Source: Granulicella arctica | GTDB taxonomy: Bacteria > Acidobacteriota > Terriglobia > Terriglobales > Acidobacteriaceae | Assembly: GCF_013410065.1 (NCBI RefSeq) | Contig: NZ_JACCCW010000002.1 | Location: forward strand, 310,001-374,000 | Direction of reading: 5' to 3' | DNA length: 64,000 nt | In this document: positions 10,901-19,995 of the stretch, one piece after another | Layout: every line of letters starts with the position of its first letter | Numbering within the stretch: the stretch's first letter is position 1 | Made by a program: the position numbers and the translations under genes | Notes under the pieces: model-generated | What the model saw: the letters and a program-made list of their open reading frames with translations, nothing else | Databases searched by the model: none | Told to the model about the DNA's origin: nothing

Positions 10901-11341
10901 AGCGAAATTCACTCAGGTACTGCTCTCAGCGTGATCGATTCCACCAACAACACAGGCACCTACTCTGATGGTGTCCGTCCTAATCTGACCGGCAACCCCA
11001 ATAGTCTGTCATCATCCAGGTCGAGATCAGCCAAGGTTAAGGAGTGGTTTGATACAAGTGCTTTCACACAAAACCCAGCGTTCACCTTTGGCAATGCTCC
11101 TCGCACCTTTGGCCGCGGCCCTCGCCTTGTTACCTCAGATGCATCGCTGATAAAGAAGGTGTCCCTCAATGAGATTGGCGCTGTGGAGTTTCGCGTTGAG
11201 GCATTGAATGTATTCAACCACGCAAGTCTAGGTAATCCCAACACTACGTTCGGCAGTCCGAGCTTCGGCCAGATCAGTACGCTCCAGTCTGGAGGGACCG
11301 GATCCAGAACACTGCAACTCGCAGCTCATTACACGTTCTAA
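7994..11341 (+). CDS. TonB-dependent receptor, Oar-like, with carboxypeptidase-regulatory-like N-domain
   Basis: This is an outer-membrane receptor of 1115 residues, probably importing or binding an oligosaccharide or other large ligand with TonB energy. The signal peptide ends near residue 35 (STARANAQ). An Ig-like regulatory domain follows (ISGSIQDAQ...GVKVTITRTESG...FPVLIPGHYDLAIEKEGF), then the plug (GGRGNNANYTVDGG, QMTTKSGTNQFHGSAY) and a long beta-barrel with repeated Y..R/W.D elements, ending in the aromatic HYTF typical of barrel proteins. The start is GTG at 7994, with AGGGGG 5 bases upstream; an ATG at 7990 is out of frame. The sulfatase starts 103 bases after the stop, so the ligand may be sulfated. 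The ligand cannot be read from the sequence. Confidence 0.92.
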   Translation: MTYFRISRNWAVFARNILIFALAFGSLSTARANAQTTEISGSIQDAQKAQISGVKVTITRTESGEHRETQSNAEGLFAFPVLIPGHYDLAIEKEGFSPQVKSGVQVLTGQTSVVNFALDVGQVQQNIDVQVDIPILQTTSAAIANVIENQTIVNLPLLDRRATQLQRLNGFVIGASTGASSTFAIAGGRGNNANYTVDGGTTQNLLQGVPTQAFDLPIDSLQEFNLTVSDYTADLGRSGGGVIQMTTKSGTNQFHGSAYIYYRSNNLQAVPVFAAINPPLQYKLFGASIGGPIIKDKTHFFFTYEGKLDTTTSVLTLSVPTVAERTGNFSALPTPVIDPYTGKQAVGDDGILNKLPSAELDPYGLKLVSYYPLPNVAGATVNSNNFTANDPAPQVVNDYVLRIDHVFREKDTVYGRFLAQPDHTNTSDVYPTPGTDLYGVLAHNYYYNPSATWNHAFRSTLLNEARFTYTRRQALSISHGVNSVAATQLGLPGTNSFFFPGVSVGGLSAIGNTSQQQRLQTPIISNEYTDNLSWQRGTHQFKFGVDYRTSADGDMYSPSAAGFFTFNNTGVSTNVAEGSLANLLLGRVAQASRQETEFLYSVAWSWGLYAQDDWHVNSKLTFNYGLRWDVDSPRYLTNNRQNSFNTVAVNPVSNTPGVITFSGIDGQSRYANNFDYHNFGPRLGFAYTPRERTVVRGGGAILYPGAYDQATPIVANTGFSNSILLQSPNSGIGTPAFLLKNNGTAGTGLAAFPTTAQLTPSFGAVAVGQKPTVAPQFIQPERMTGYLYQANLDIQHEFKGNLLLDIGYLGTFGHHLSSTSAEGINQITPANQALLPTLSKTFNTQTMRPFPQFSNVQVLYPDIGQSRYNGLNIGVQKRYSHGFQYQANYTWSKFIDNEDSRNELSGYPGTDTYTDYYNPQNRFGLSGNDVRNRLIGNVLYELPFGRGRLINVQSSWLNELVSGWTLSGLSEIHSGTALSVIDSTNNTGTYSDGVRPNLTGNPNSLSSSRSRSAKVKEWFDTSAFTQNPAFTFGNAPRTFGRGPRLVTSDASLIKKVSLNEIGAVEFRVEALNVFNHASLGNPNTTFGSPSFGQISTLQSGGTGSRTLQLAAHYTF

Positions 11342-11444
11342 TTCGGCGACATTCGTAGATTGAATGCCATCTAGGCAAGCTTTCAAATTGCTGCCCGAAA
11401 GATTACTAACAGCTTCGACTCCGCTCATCTTACTGAGGACACAA

Positions 11445-13775
11445 ATGGATAAACTATTTCTATCTATGATGGCAGCGGCATTTTTGTTCACGCTTGCTTC
11501 TTTACCTGCACGCGCTCAAGATGGCACCACTCGTCAGAATTCAAATGGAACGCATAACGCAACAGCACCACAGTGGCCACAAGGCCCGCAGGCTGCAACA
11601 GGTGCGCCCAATGTTGTATTGATCTTGATCGACGACGTCGGATTTAGCGCGACATCCACATTTGGCGGTGTGATAGCGACACCTACTTTCGAGCGGCTCG
11701 CAAAGCAGGGACTTCGCTATAACGAGTTCCATGTGAATTCGCTCTGCTCTCCTACGCGCGCTGCATTACTCTCCGGAAGAAACAACCATGAGGTTGGCTT
11801 TGGAACGGTTGCTGAGGCGGCGGCGGGATATCCGGGCTATAACGCGCAGTGGTCGAAGAACGCAGCATCGGTTGCAGAGGTACTGAAAGCGAACGGTTAC
11901 AGCACGGCAGCCTTTGGCAAGTGGCACAACACTCCGTTGTGGGAGGTCAGCCCCGCAGGCCCCTTCGATCATTGGCCTACAGGGCGCGGATTCGAGCATT
12001 TCTACGGATTCATTCAGGGGTATGACAATCAATACTATCCACGACTGTTCCGTGATACTGTTCCGGTAGAGCCCGCGTCAACACCACAGCAAGGCTACAA
12101 TCTCACCACGGATATTACGAACGATGCAATCCATTGGCTGCATGCTCACGATGCCGTTGCATCGAATAAACCCTTCTTTCTCTACTATGCGCCGGGAGCA
12201 ACACATACACCGTTGCAGGTCTCGAAGGAGTGGATTGCTAAGTATAAGGGCAAGTTCGATCAAGGGTGGGACAAACTGCGGGAAGAAACTTTTGCGCGCC
12301 AGAAACAATTAGGGGTAATCCCAGCAAATGCGGAACTAACGCCGCGTCCTCCTGGCCTGCCCGCATGGGATTCTCTCTCTGTGGATGAGAAGAGGCTGGT
12401 GTCTCATCAAGCTGAGGTCTACGCAGGCTTTGCAGAGCAGACGGATTTTGAGGTCGGTCGCTTGTTACAGGCTATTCGAGAGGAAGGGAAGGGCGACAAT
12501 ACACTTGTCATTGAGATCTTTGGAGACAACGGTGGAAGCGCCGAAGGCGGCATCGAGGGAAGCGATCTTCTCACCACGACAGGAACGCCTGAAAGTGTTA
12601 ATAACAGGTTAGCGGTTAGCGACGAACTCGGCAGTGAAGTCTTTATGAATCACTATGCGGCAGCCTGGGCCTGGGCTTTGGGAACTCCTTTCCAGGGAAC
12701 TAAACAGGATGCGTCGCACCTAGGTGGAACGCGTGACCCGTTGGTCATCTCCTGGCCTGCACGCATTAAGGCTGCAGGTGAAATCCGAACGCAGTTTCAG
12801 CATGTCAACGATGTCGCACCGACGATCTATGAAGCAGCTGGTATTACCTTTCCAGACATGTTCGATGGCGTGAAGCAGATTCCACTTGAGGGCTCAAGCT
12901 TCGTCTACACCTTCGATCATCCCTATGAGCCCAGTCACCACCACGTACAGTACTTCGCGACGAGTGGAAACAGGGCCATTTATAAAGATGGTTGGTGGGC
13001 TGGCAACCGCTATTCGTCTACGTGGGAGCCGAGAGGAGCATTTTCACCGGGAAGTCACGATGACATCGATCGACACCCATGGGAGCTGTATAACCTAAAT
13101 GAGGATTACAGCCAGGCGCACAACCTGGCCGCGCAATATCCTGAAAAACTGAAAGAGCTCGAAACTCTGTTTAATCAAGAAGCGGAGCGTAATCATGCAT
13201 TCCCATTGTTGCCTGAGCTTAGGCAGCAGCCGTCGCCCTCTTTGGATAGAACTATCTTCATCTACCGCGAAGGCGTGGAGAGGCTACCCAGTCATGTTGC
13301 TCCGCAGATCGTAGGTCGACCTCACCAGATCAATGCCGATGTCATTCTCCCAGCTAAAGGAGGTGAAGGGGTAATTCTTGCTCAGGGGTCACGTTATGGA
13401 GGGTTCACACTTTTCATAAAAGATCGACATGTGGTGTACGAGGTAAACGCGTATGGAAAGCGGTCGGGGAAAATTGTTTCAGTTGATCCTCTTCCCGATG
13501 GCGCCACTCATATCGAACTACAAGTGCTTCCGGACCTAGCTGCCTCTGGTGCCTTTAGCAACAGTATCCAGGGGCCACGCGGAGTTCGACCGGGGAAAGT
13601 GTTGCTCAACGTGAATGGCAAACAACAGGAGGAGGTATTTGCAAATATCCTAGGATTTTCTGGAACGGAGACACTGGATGTCGGCAGCGATCTCGGCTCT
13701 GCGGTGAGCATGGAGTATGCAAGCCCCAATCGCTTTACTGGCAGGATTGAGACCGTGAAACTCGAGTTGAAGTAA
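11445..13775 (+). CDS. Arylsulfatase (type I, formylglycine-dependent), secreted
   Basis: This enzyme hydrolyses sulfate esters in the periplasm or outside the cell. The signal peptide is MDKLFLSMMAAAFLFTLA...ARAQ. The metal-binding pair in VVLILIDDVGFSA and the modification site CSPTRAALLSGR are present; in that site the cysteine is converted to formylglycine and the arginine stabilises it. FGKWHNTP and the later FGDNGGS and GGTRDPLVISWPARIK segments match bacterial arylsulfatases, and the roughly 776-residue length is that of the long AtsA-like forms. I chose ATG 11445, which has GAGGA 5 bases upstream, over the in-frame start 81 bases earlier. It lies between a TonB receptor and a formylglycine-generating enzyme on the same strand, which supports a dedicated desulfation unit. 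The natural substrate is unknown. Confidence 0.93.
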   Translation: MDKLFLSMMAAAFLFTLASLPARAQDGTTRQNSNGTHNATAPQWPQGPQAATGAPNVVLILIDDVGFSATSTFGGVIATPTFERLAKQGLRYNEFHVNSLCSPTRAALLSGRNNHEVGFGTVAEAAAGYPGYNAQWSKNAASVAEVLKANGYSTAAFGKWHNTPLWEVSPAGPFDHWPTGRGFEHFYGFIQGYDNQYYPRLFRDTVPVEPASTPQQGYNLTTDITNDAIHWLHAHDAVASNKPFFLYYAPGATHTPLQVSKEWIAKYKGKFDQGWDKLREETFARQKQLGVIPANAELTPRPPGLPAWDSLSVDEKRLVSHQAEVYAGFAEQTDFEVGRLLQAIREEGKGDNTLVIEIFGDNGGSAEGGIEGSDLLTTTGTPESVNNRLAVSDELGSEVFMNHYAAAWAWALGTPFQGTKQDASHLGGTRDPLVISWPARIKAAGEIRTQFQHVNDVAPTIYEAAGITFPDMFDGVKQIPLEGSSFVYTFDHPYEPSHHHVQYFATSGNRAIYKDGWWAGNRYSSTWEPRGAFSPGSHDDIDRHPWELYNLNEDYSQAHNLAAQYPEKLKELETLFNQEAERNHAFPLLPELRQQPSPSLDRTIFIYREGVERLPSHVAPQIVGRPHQINADVILPAKGGEGVILAQGSRYGGFTLFIKDRHVVYEVNAYGKRSGKIVSVDPLPDGATHIELQVLPDLAASGAFSNSIQGPRGVRPGKVLLNVNGKQQEEVFANILGFSGTETLDVGSDLGSAVSMEYASPNRFTGRIETVKLELK

Positions 13776-14009
13776 GGCACTGTGTTCCAGAATGCCATTG
13801 ATTAACTCTCTTCGATCTATACGTATGTTGCCTTTTGAGCATACGCATGGAGAGAGGTCTTGACTCGATTAGCGATGCTTCCGGCAGAGATGGAAGTGCT
13901 ATGGATGAATATGTGACGGCAGGCTGCGGGTATTCAGGCATTGGTTCCTCTTAGGCTTCGGGCTCAATAAAAAGATCGCGATAAAGTATTCGACAGAGGA
14001 AGGTGTCTG

Positions 14010-15122
14010 ATGAAAGTGAAAGGAATTTTCTTAGCAGCACTCTTGGGATGTACATCATCCATTGGATTCTTGATCTACGGAGGCCAGAGGGTCTTGGCTG
14101 GTGGGTCGAATGTACTGCGAGACAGCTTCTTGCCTACCGTGGAAAACAAGGTCGCAGCTCCAGTGATCGTTCCCGTAGATATGGTCTTGATCCCGGGTGG
14201 AGAGTTTTCAATGGGCTGCAAGGATCCCAGTTCTCAGCCGCACGGAGGGCATGAAGCGATGAATGATTGTCGTCCTATTCATCGCGTTTATATCGATAAA
14301 TTCTGGATGGACAAGACAGATGTAACCAATAGAGAGTTTGAAAAGTTCGTACGTGCGACAGGCTATGTAACCGTTGCCGAACGCAAACCCAATGCCAATG
14401 ACTTTCCGGGAATCGATCCAGCAAAGTTAGTTCCTGGCTCACTCGTATTCACGCCTCCGAACCACGCTGTTTCACTGGACGACTACAAAAAATGGTGGAT
14501 GTATGTACCAGGAGCGAACTGGCGCCATCCTCTGGGACCGTCCAGCAACCTTCGTAGCCGCATGAACTATCCAGTCGTTCACGTTGCCTATGAAGATGCG
14601 CAAGCATATGCAAAGTGGGCAGGCAAGCGTCTTCCGACCGAGGCCGAATGGGAGTTTGCAGCTCGGGGCGGTATTACAGGTGGGACCTATGCTTGGGGTG
14701 ACGAGATGCTTGAGCATGGGATGTGGATGGCAAATACTCATCAAGGCAAGTTTCCTGACCGAGATACAGCCGCTGATGGGTATGCAGGCATAGCTCCGGT
14801 GGCGAAATTTCCTGCAAATGGATATGGACTGTATGACATTACAGGGAATGTTTGGCAATGGACTGCCGATTGGTATCGTCCAGATTATTACGCCAAATTG
14901 AGTGCGTCGGTTCGTGTTGCGATCAATCCCCGTGGCCCGGAAGACTCAAATGATCCGGATGAGCCGGGTATTCGGAAACGTGTGCAGCGTGGTGGCTCCT
15001 TTGTATGCACCGAGCAATACTGCACACGCTACATCGTTGGTACCCGCGGAAAAGGAGAAGTGGATAGTGCGAGTAATCATATCGGGTTTCGCTGTGTACG
15101 TGACTTACGCATAAATCACTGA
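14010..15122 (+). CDS. Formylglycine-generating enzyme (sulfatase-modifying factor)
   Basis: This is a 370-residue member of the FGE-sulfatase (SUMF1-like) family, which oxidises the sulfatase active-site cysteine to formylglycine. The N-terminus has a hydrophobic signal or anchor segment. Fold landmarks are VLIPGGEFSMGC, ...DKFWMDKTDVTNREFEKFV, LPTEAEWEFAARGG, GNVWQWTADWY and the ending IGFRCVRD. The catalytic copper-binding cysteines are both visible in GGSFVCTEQYCTRY (about residues 333 and 338), matching the pair in characterised aerobic FGEs; many FGE-sulfatase-domain paralogues lack them. The ribosome site AAGG lies 6 bases before the ATG. It follows the sulfatase by 234 bases and is its obvious partner. 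A signal segment on an FGE implies that modification happens during or after export. Confidence 0.92.
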   Translation: MKVKGIFLAALLGCTSSIGFLIYGGQRVLAGGSNVLRDSFLPTVENKVAAPVIVPVDMVLIPGGEFSMGCKDPSSQPHGGHEAMNDCRPIHRVYIDKFWMDKTDVTNREFEKFVRATGYVTVAERKPNANDFPGIDPAKLVPGSLVFTPPNHAVSLDDYKKWWMYVPGANWRHPLGPSSNLRSRMNYPVVHVAYEDAQAYAKWAGKRLPTEAEWEFAARGGITGGTYAWGDEMLEHGMWMANTHQGKFPDRDTAADGYAGIAPVAKFPANGYGLYDITGNVWQWTADWYRPDYYAKLSASVRVAINPRGPEDSNDPDEPGIRKRVQRGGSFVCTEQYCTRYIVGTRGKGEVDSASNHIGFRCVRDLRINH

Positions 15123-15456
15123 TTGGAGGTCATCCTCGTGTAGCGATCATATTGCGTATTTTACGTATGCTCGATTGGATATCATATGCCACACAACCCG
15201 CGAATTGACTTACAGGAATGTTCTATGGGTTGCCCTGCTCCCTGCCTTCACCATCCCGCTGGGCGAATAAGTGGTGAACTTGATGAAGTCTCGCCGTTAG
15301 CCAAATATTATCTTCATCCTTGACGATGACATGGACTATTGAGATCCAAGCGTTTTCGCGCATAAAACTCGCGATCGCAATTAAAATTCTGTTGAAGAAT
15401 AGCTTAGTTAATGTCAGTCAGACAATCCCATCTATAAGATCACATGAATAAACGAA
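15123..15456. other. Intergenic, nothing recognised
   Basis: This is the spacer between the FGE gene and the IS1595-type remnant. No open frame with a plausible start and no structured terminator was seen. Confidence 0.5.
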
Positions 15457-16158
15457 GGAGTTGTCCTAGATACCTACTTTTAATCAAGCAGGAGCTAGGA
15501 TGCTTTCAAGATGCGGAAGAGTCGGCTGGAGTGGACCGTGCAAAGGCGTTTGATTGAGCATTTCGAGTCTGGCTCGACTGCCCGGACGGTGGCCTCGCTG
15601 GTGGGCGTCAATAAGAGCTCGGCAGCGTTCTACTTCCAGCGTCAGCGCGAGATTATCGCTCAGGAGAGTGAAGATGCACCGCCGATATTCGGTGAGATCG
15701 AGGTCGACAAGAGTTACTTCGAAGGCCATCGTAAGGGCAAGCGTGGGTGTGGTGCCACCGGCAAGGTTCTCGTGTTTGGACTGATAAAATGCGGCGGCAA
15801 GGGTCTAGGCCAAGGTCATCCCGGACGCCAAGGGCAAGACCCTAAAAGCCATTATCGACGCTAAAATCGTACCCGACAGCATCGTCTACTCAGACACCTT
15901 CAGCTCCTACAACGTGCTCGACGTATCCAGCTTCAAGCACTACCGTATCAACTACCCCAAACTCTTCTCCGGTCAGAAACCATATCAACGGCATCGAGAA
16001 CTCCTGGAACCAGGCCAAGCCCCCTATGCGCCACTTCAACGGCATCTAGGCCGCCTCTCTTTGACGGAGTGCGAGTGGCGTTTCAACACACTTCAACCCA
16101 AACACCAATAAACTCAATGGGGTAAAACTCATCTCAAGCAGACATCTAGGACAACCCC
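15457..16158 (+). mobile_element. IS1595-family (IS1016-like) element, degenerate
   Basis: Terminal inverted repeats are visible: GGAGTTGTCCTAGATACCTA at 15457 and, on the opposite strand, GGGGTTGTCCTAGATGTCTG ending at 16158. The enclosed transposase is broken by several frameshifts. The 8-base flanks (taaacgaa and taattctt) do not form a convincing target duplication, so the copy is old or rearranged. Confidence 0.75.
15511..16111 (+). pseudogene. IS1595-family transposase, frameshifted
   Basis: The first 100 or so codons read like an IS1016/ISXO2-type transposase: an N-terminal helix-turn-helix (ARTVASLVGVNKSSAAFYFQ), then FGEIEVDKSYFEGHRKGKRG, the first catalytic Asp region, and GKVLVFGLIKCGGK. 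A frameshift near 15800 moves the protein to the next frame, where KVIPDAKGKTLKAIIDAKIV and YSDTFSSYNVLDV continue it. A second shift near 15980 leads to NHINGIENSWNQAK, and the end is LTECEWRFNT. At least three indels and a stop make it non-functional in this copy; a relative elsewhere could still mobilise the ends. Confidence 0.8.
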
Positions 16159-16330
16159 TAATTCTTTGGCTGGTTCCACTGATCGTGACGAAGCCTGGAC
16201 GCCTTATACTCATGCCTCAGACTAAAAACAACCACTACTGGCGCTCAAAAGCGGTTTTCTCCAGCGAGAATGTTTGCTTATGCGAAGATAGGGTCTACAC
16301 CGCATTCTTCGGTCTACAAAGGACAGTTGC

Positions 16331-17761
16331 GTGAGATTGATCACAACCTTACTACTCTCCGCCTTCTTGACTCCCGCGCTTTATGCTCAGTCCAACCTTT
16401 TACCCGTGGTTGACAAGACTCTGGCTCGAGATATTTTCAAGGAGCTCATCGAAACCAACACTACTGATTCTGTCGGCAGCACGACCGTTGCTGCGGATGC
16501 CATGCGCAAACGACTTCTCGACGCTGGTTTTCCGGAGTCTGATGTTGTTGTCCTTGGCCCTAATAGCCGGAAAGGCAATATGGTTGCTCGTTACCGCGGT
16601 CGCTCTGGCTCTGCTATGAAACCTGTTCTCCTTATAGGCCACATCGATGTCGTTGAAGCAAAGCGCTCCGATTGGACAACGGATCCTTTCCAATTCATTG
16701 AGAAAGATGGTTACTTCTACGGCAGAGGCACCCAGGATATGAAAGACAGCGACGCTACCATGGTCGAGAGTTTTATCCGTCTTAGGCGGGAGGGTTTCGT
16801 CCCTAACCGGGATATTATCCTCGCGTTGACCGCCGATGAAGAGGGTGGAAAGTCGAATGGTGTCGACTGGCTGCTCAAGAATCATCGTGACCTGATCGAT
16901 GCTGCGTTTGCCATCAATCCAGATGCCGGTGGTCCCGAACTCGAGAAGGGCAGGGCTATTAGCATGGGGGTCGAAGCCACCGAAAAGCTCTATGCCGACT
17001 TCCGAGTTACGGCGACAAACCCGGGCGGACACAGTTCGCTGCCTCGTCCAGATAATGCTATCTACCACGTAGCCGACGCTCTCGGACGGCTTGAGAAGAC
17101 ATCCTTTCCGCTCGAAACAAATGAGGTCACCCGCGCTTACTTTTCCAGCAGCTCAGAGACCGAGAAAGATCAGCTTGCTGCCGACCTCAAGGCCGTTTCC
17201 GGACCTGTGCCAGATCCAGCAGCGGCGCAACGACTCTCGAAGGACATGATCTACAATTCGTTGCTACACACTACCTGCGTAGCAACAATGATGTTTGCTG
17301 GTCATGCTCCCAACGCTCTGCCAGGAAGTGCCGTGGCCAACGTCAATTGCCGCATTTTCCCTGGCCACTCGCAGGAGGAGATTCGCCAGGAACTGATTCG
17401 TATCTTTGCAGATCCAACCCTTAGAGTTCAGTATGTTACCGACGCCGGCGAGGTTCTGGAGCAGAGCTCCGACCGCCGATCTATGGCCCCACCACCGTTG
17501 AATCCGGAGGTTTTCCGTCCGCTCGAGGCTACTGTACAATCGATTTGGCCGGGGATCCCCGTCATTCCGGAGATGGAAACCGGAGCTACAGACAGTATTT
17601 ATACGATGAACGCGGGTATACCCAGCTATGGCTTTTCAGGCATGGGGATCGATCGAGATGATGACCGGGCACATGGCCGCGATGAGCGCATCCGTATCGT
17701 CGACTTTTACGCCGGAGTTCAGTTTGAATATTTGTATTTGAAGGCGTTAGCTTCGCAGTAA
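16331..17761 (+). CDS. Secreted M20/M25/M40 family metallopeptidase
   Basis: This is a 476-residue zinc exopeptidase or acyl-amino-acid hydrolase with an N-terminal signal peptide (MRLITTLLLSAFLTPALYAQ). Metal-ligand motifs of the family are in order: LLIGHIDVVEA (His and Asp), FYGRGTQDMKDS (bridging Asp), TADEEGG (catalytic Glu and ligand Glu), and INPDAGG. The dimerisation-domain His lies in NPGGHSSLP, and the last His ligand probably lies in RAHGRDERI. The start is GTG at 16331 with AAAGGA about 7 bases upstream. The gene converges on an S9 peptidase pseudogene. The substrate cannot be told from sequence; secreted M20 proteins of this type usually act on small peptides. Confidence 0.88.
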   Translation: MRLITTLLLSAFLTPALYAQSNLLPVVDKTLARDIFKELIETNTTDSVGSTTVAADAMRKRLLDAGFPESDVVVLGPNSRKGNMVARYRGRSGSAMKPVLLIGHIDVVEAKRSDWTTDPFQFIEKDGYFYGRGTQDMKDSDATMVESFIRLRREGFVPNRDIILALTADEEGGKSNGVDWLLKNHRDLIDAAFAINPDAGGPELEKGRAISMGVEATEKLYADFRVTATNPGGHSSLPRPDNAIYHVADALGRLEKTSFPLETNEVTRAYFSSSSETEKDQLAADLKAVSGPVPDPAAAQRLSKDMIYNSLLHTTCVATMMFAGHAPNALPGSAVANVNCRIFPGHSQEEIRQELIRIFADPTLRVQYVTDAGEVLEQSSDRRSMAPPPLNPEVFRPLEATVQSIWPGIPVIPEMETGATDSIYTMNAGIPSYGFSGMGIDRDDDRAHGRDERIRIVDFYAGVQFEYLYLKALASQ

Positions 17762-17774
17762 ATACACTCCGAAG

Positions 17775-17792
17775 TCTGCGCTCATGCGCAGA
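17775..17792. terminator. Stem-loop between convergent peptidase genes
   Basis: A perfect 7-base stem, TCTGCGC/GCGCAGA, with a TCAT loop lies in the 60-base gap between the convergent M20 and S9 genes. It has no T-run on either side, so it is a weak or factor-assisted terminator at best. Confidence 0.4.
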
Positions 17793-17822
17793 TCTGCACT
17801 GGTTGCTTAGTATTGGGCGATC

Positions 17823-19893
17823 TTAGCTTTTGCCGTACTTCTCGAGCCACTTCAACTCTTCACGGACCTTAATATAGCCATGCCATGGGTCCTTATCCAA
17901 TGGATGATTTTCTCCTGGAAATACGAGCAGAGAGTGAGGCACATTGAGCCTTGAGAGAGCAGGTTCCAATAGGACCTGTTCAAAATAGCTGACGCGAACA
18001 TCGGCATTGCCACCTACGATATGCGTTGGTGTCGTGACCTTGTTCATCTGAAAGAGCGCAGCTTCGCTCTGATATAGATCGGGTTTTTCCCATGGGATTC
18101 CGGAGAGATACCAGGCATCATCCCAGGTTAGATCGTCATTGCCCCAATTGGCGGCATGTTCGACCGCGCCAGTTCCTGTGACTGCGGCTTTGAAGCGGGT
18201 GGATTGTGTGATGATCCAGTTCGTCAAGTAGCCGCCATAGCTGTAACCGCCGATGGTGAGATGATTTGCGTCGGTGATGCCGTCCTTAGCCAGCGCATCT
18301 ACACCGGTCAGGATGTCGTGCCCCGGAGCCGAAACCAGATGTGGCATGATGCCCATCATAAAAGCATCGCCGTAACCGGTCGATCCCCCGTGGTTGGGAC
18401 GGAAGACGAGCCATCCGTTTGCTGACGCAAGCGTTGCCCAGTCATACCAATCGGCGCCAAAACGATTGCCGTCGGCATCTGTAGGCTCGCCATGAATGAG
18501 CGTAAGCATGGGGAGATGATGAGTGCCCTTCTTACCTGGAGGGGAGATCAGCACACCCTCGACATCAGTTCCGTCAGCAGATTTCCAGCGATAGGGTTGC
18601 CACGCTACTTGTGCTCGCTCGCCAAAGACAGGATTAAGAGTGGTCACAGGCTTAGTGCTATTGAGTTCAGACAGACTGGACCCGATGTGGTTCAGCGGTG
18701 CTCGAGTACGTGAATGGCAGAGTCGCGCCAGCGCGTGAGGCATCAAGTTGAGCATAGTTGCCAGGGATCGTCGCAATACTTTCAAACTTCGATCCATCGA
18801 TGCGGTAGAGATGTTGGTCCATTCCAGTAAGACCGGATGCGATGATCTTGCCATCCTGCATTACTGTCAGATCTTCCCACGATCCCTTGAAGTCTCCTCC
18901 GAAGCGAGTTGCTTTTCCCGATTGAAGATCGACTGAATAGATGCGTCCCTGAACGTCCTGATATGGTCCCTCGATCGAACCGCTTGCCGCTCGCACCAAA
19001 AAGTAGATGCTCTTGCCCGAGTGGTTCCAGAATAGATGGCCTTCGAGTCCCTGGTTGTGAGTCAACTGCTGTACGATGCTACCGTGGGTCGCAGCGAGAT
19101 AGAGCTCCGATGCGGCAGGATCTTCCAACCGATGCGAGACCGGCCCGGTCTCAAAGGCAATCTGTTCTCCTGATGGGGAGGGAGCAATCTCGCCAATCTC
19201 GAAGGTGTTATGAGCAACGACTAGCGTGCCTGTTGGGTACTGGGGCTGATCTCCAGCTGTGTTTGTTTTCTGATGCGCTTCGGGGAGCTTTGCGCTCACA
19301 TGGATAGCAGAGTCGATAGGCAACGCCAGAAGTGCATCTCCGCGCTCTTGTTCACGCCAGCGAATCACGTCCTTCCACTCCAGCTTGCGCGCATCTTCCA
19401 GATCCTTTGGAAGCGGATTGGTGACGGAGAAGTCGATGCTGGAGCTATCAGGTGACCATGCGAATGCGTGGACGTCTAGCTTTTCTCGATATAGAGGAAA
19501 TGCTTCGCCACTACTGACAGGAATCAGCCAGACGCGGCTGGTTTCATCCCTGTCTTTTATATCGTCGCTGCTCTCATTATTCGTTAGTTGCCGATCGGAG
19601 AGGAACGCAATATAGCGGCTATCGGGCGACCACTTTGGCGCGGAGTCATGCTCGGAATGCGTCAGCGGAGTTACTCTGCCTTGAAGCCGCGTCCATAGCC
19701 AGAGGTCTTCCTTGAACCGATTCTGCTGCCAGTCCGGAGCTATCGTAGCGATCACTGCGGCTGAACCGTCGGGCGAGATGCGTGCACCTTGAATTTCGGT
19801 GGCGTTCATGAACTCGTCGATCGTAATCAAGAGCTTGTTCTGTGCGCGACCAGCCAAAGAAAGAGCAGCTAAAGCAAAAAAGGAAAAGCGCAA
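17823..19893 (-). pseudogene. S9 family prolyl oligopeptidase-like serine peptidase, split by a frameshift
   Basis: The N-terminal part (18667-19893) is a signal peptide plus a beta-propeller of the DPP-IV type, with repeats such as APKWSPDSRYIAFLSDR and FAWSPDSSSIDFSV. The frame then ends at a TGA. The neighbouring frame continues without loss of homology: ...NHIGSSLSELNSTKPV..., then the alpha/beta-hydrolase domain with PMLTLIHGEPTDADGN, the nucleophile motif GGYSYGGYLTNWI, HIVGGNADVRV (Asp) and FPGENHPLDK (His). The single-base indel lies about 18685-18700. The long frame could begin at TTG 19893. However, an ATG at 19904 is one base out of frame and would give a more natural signal peptide (MNRLLRFSFF) if a base were restored, so there may be a second lesion. 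The catalytic half alone begins inside the propeller, without a ribosome site. Confidence 0.82.
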
Positions 19894-19995
19894 TAAGCGT
19901 TCATAGAAATTAGGATTGTATCCATACTATTGAGCGAAAGGAACCACAGGTTAGCGCCATCCGCACTCTAAAACAAGTTGGGCTAGCTTGATTGG

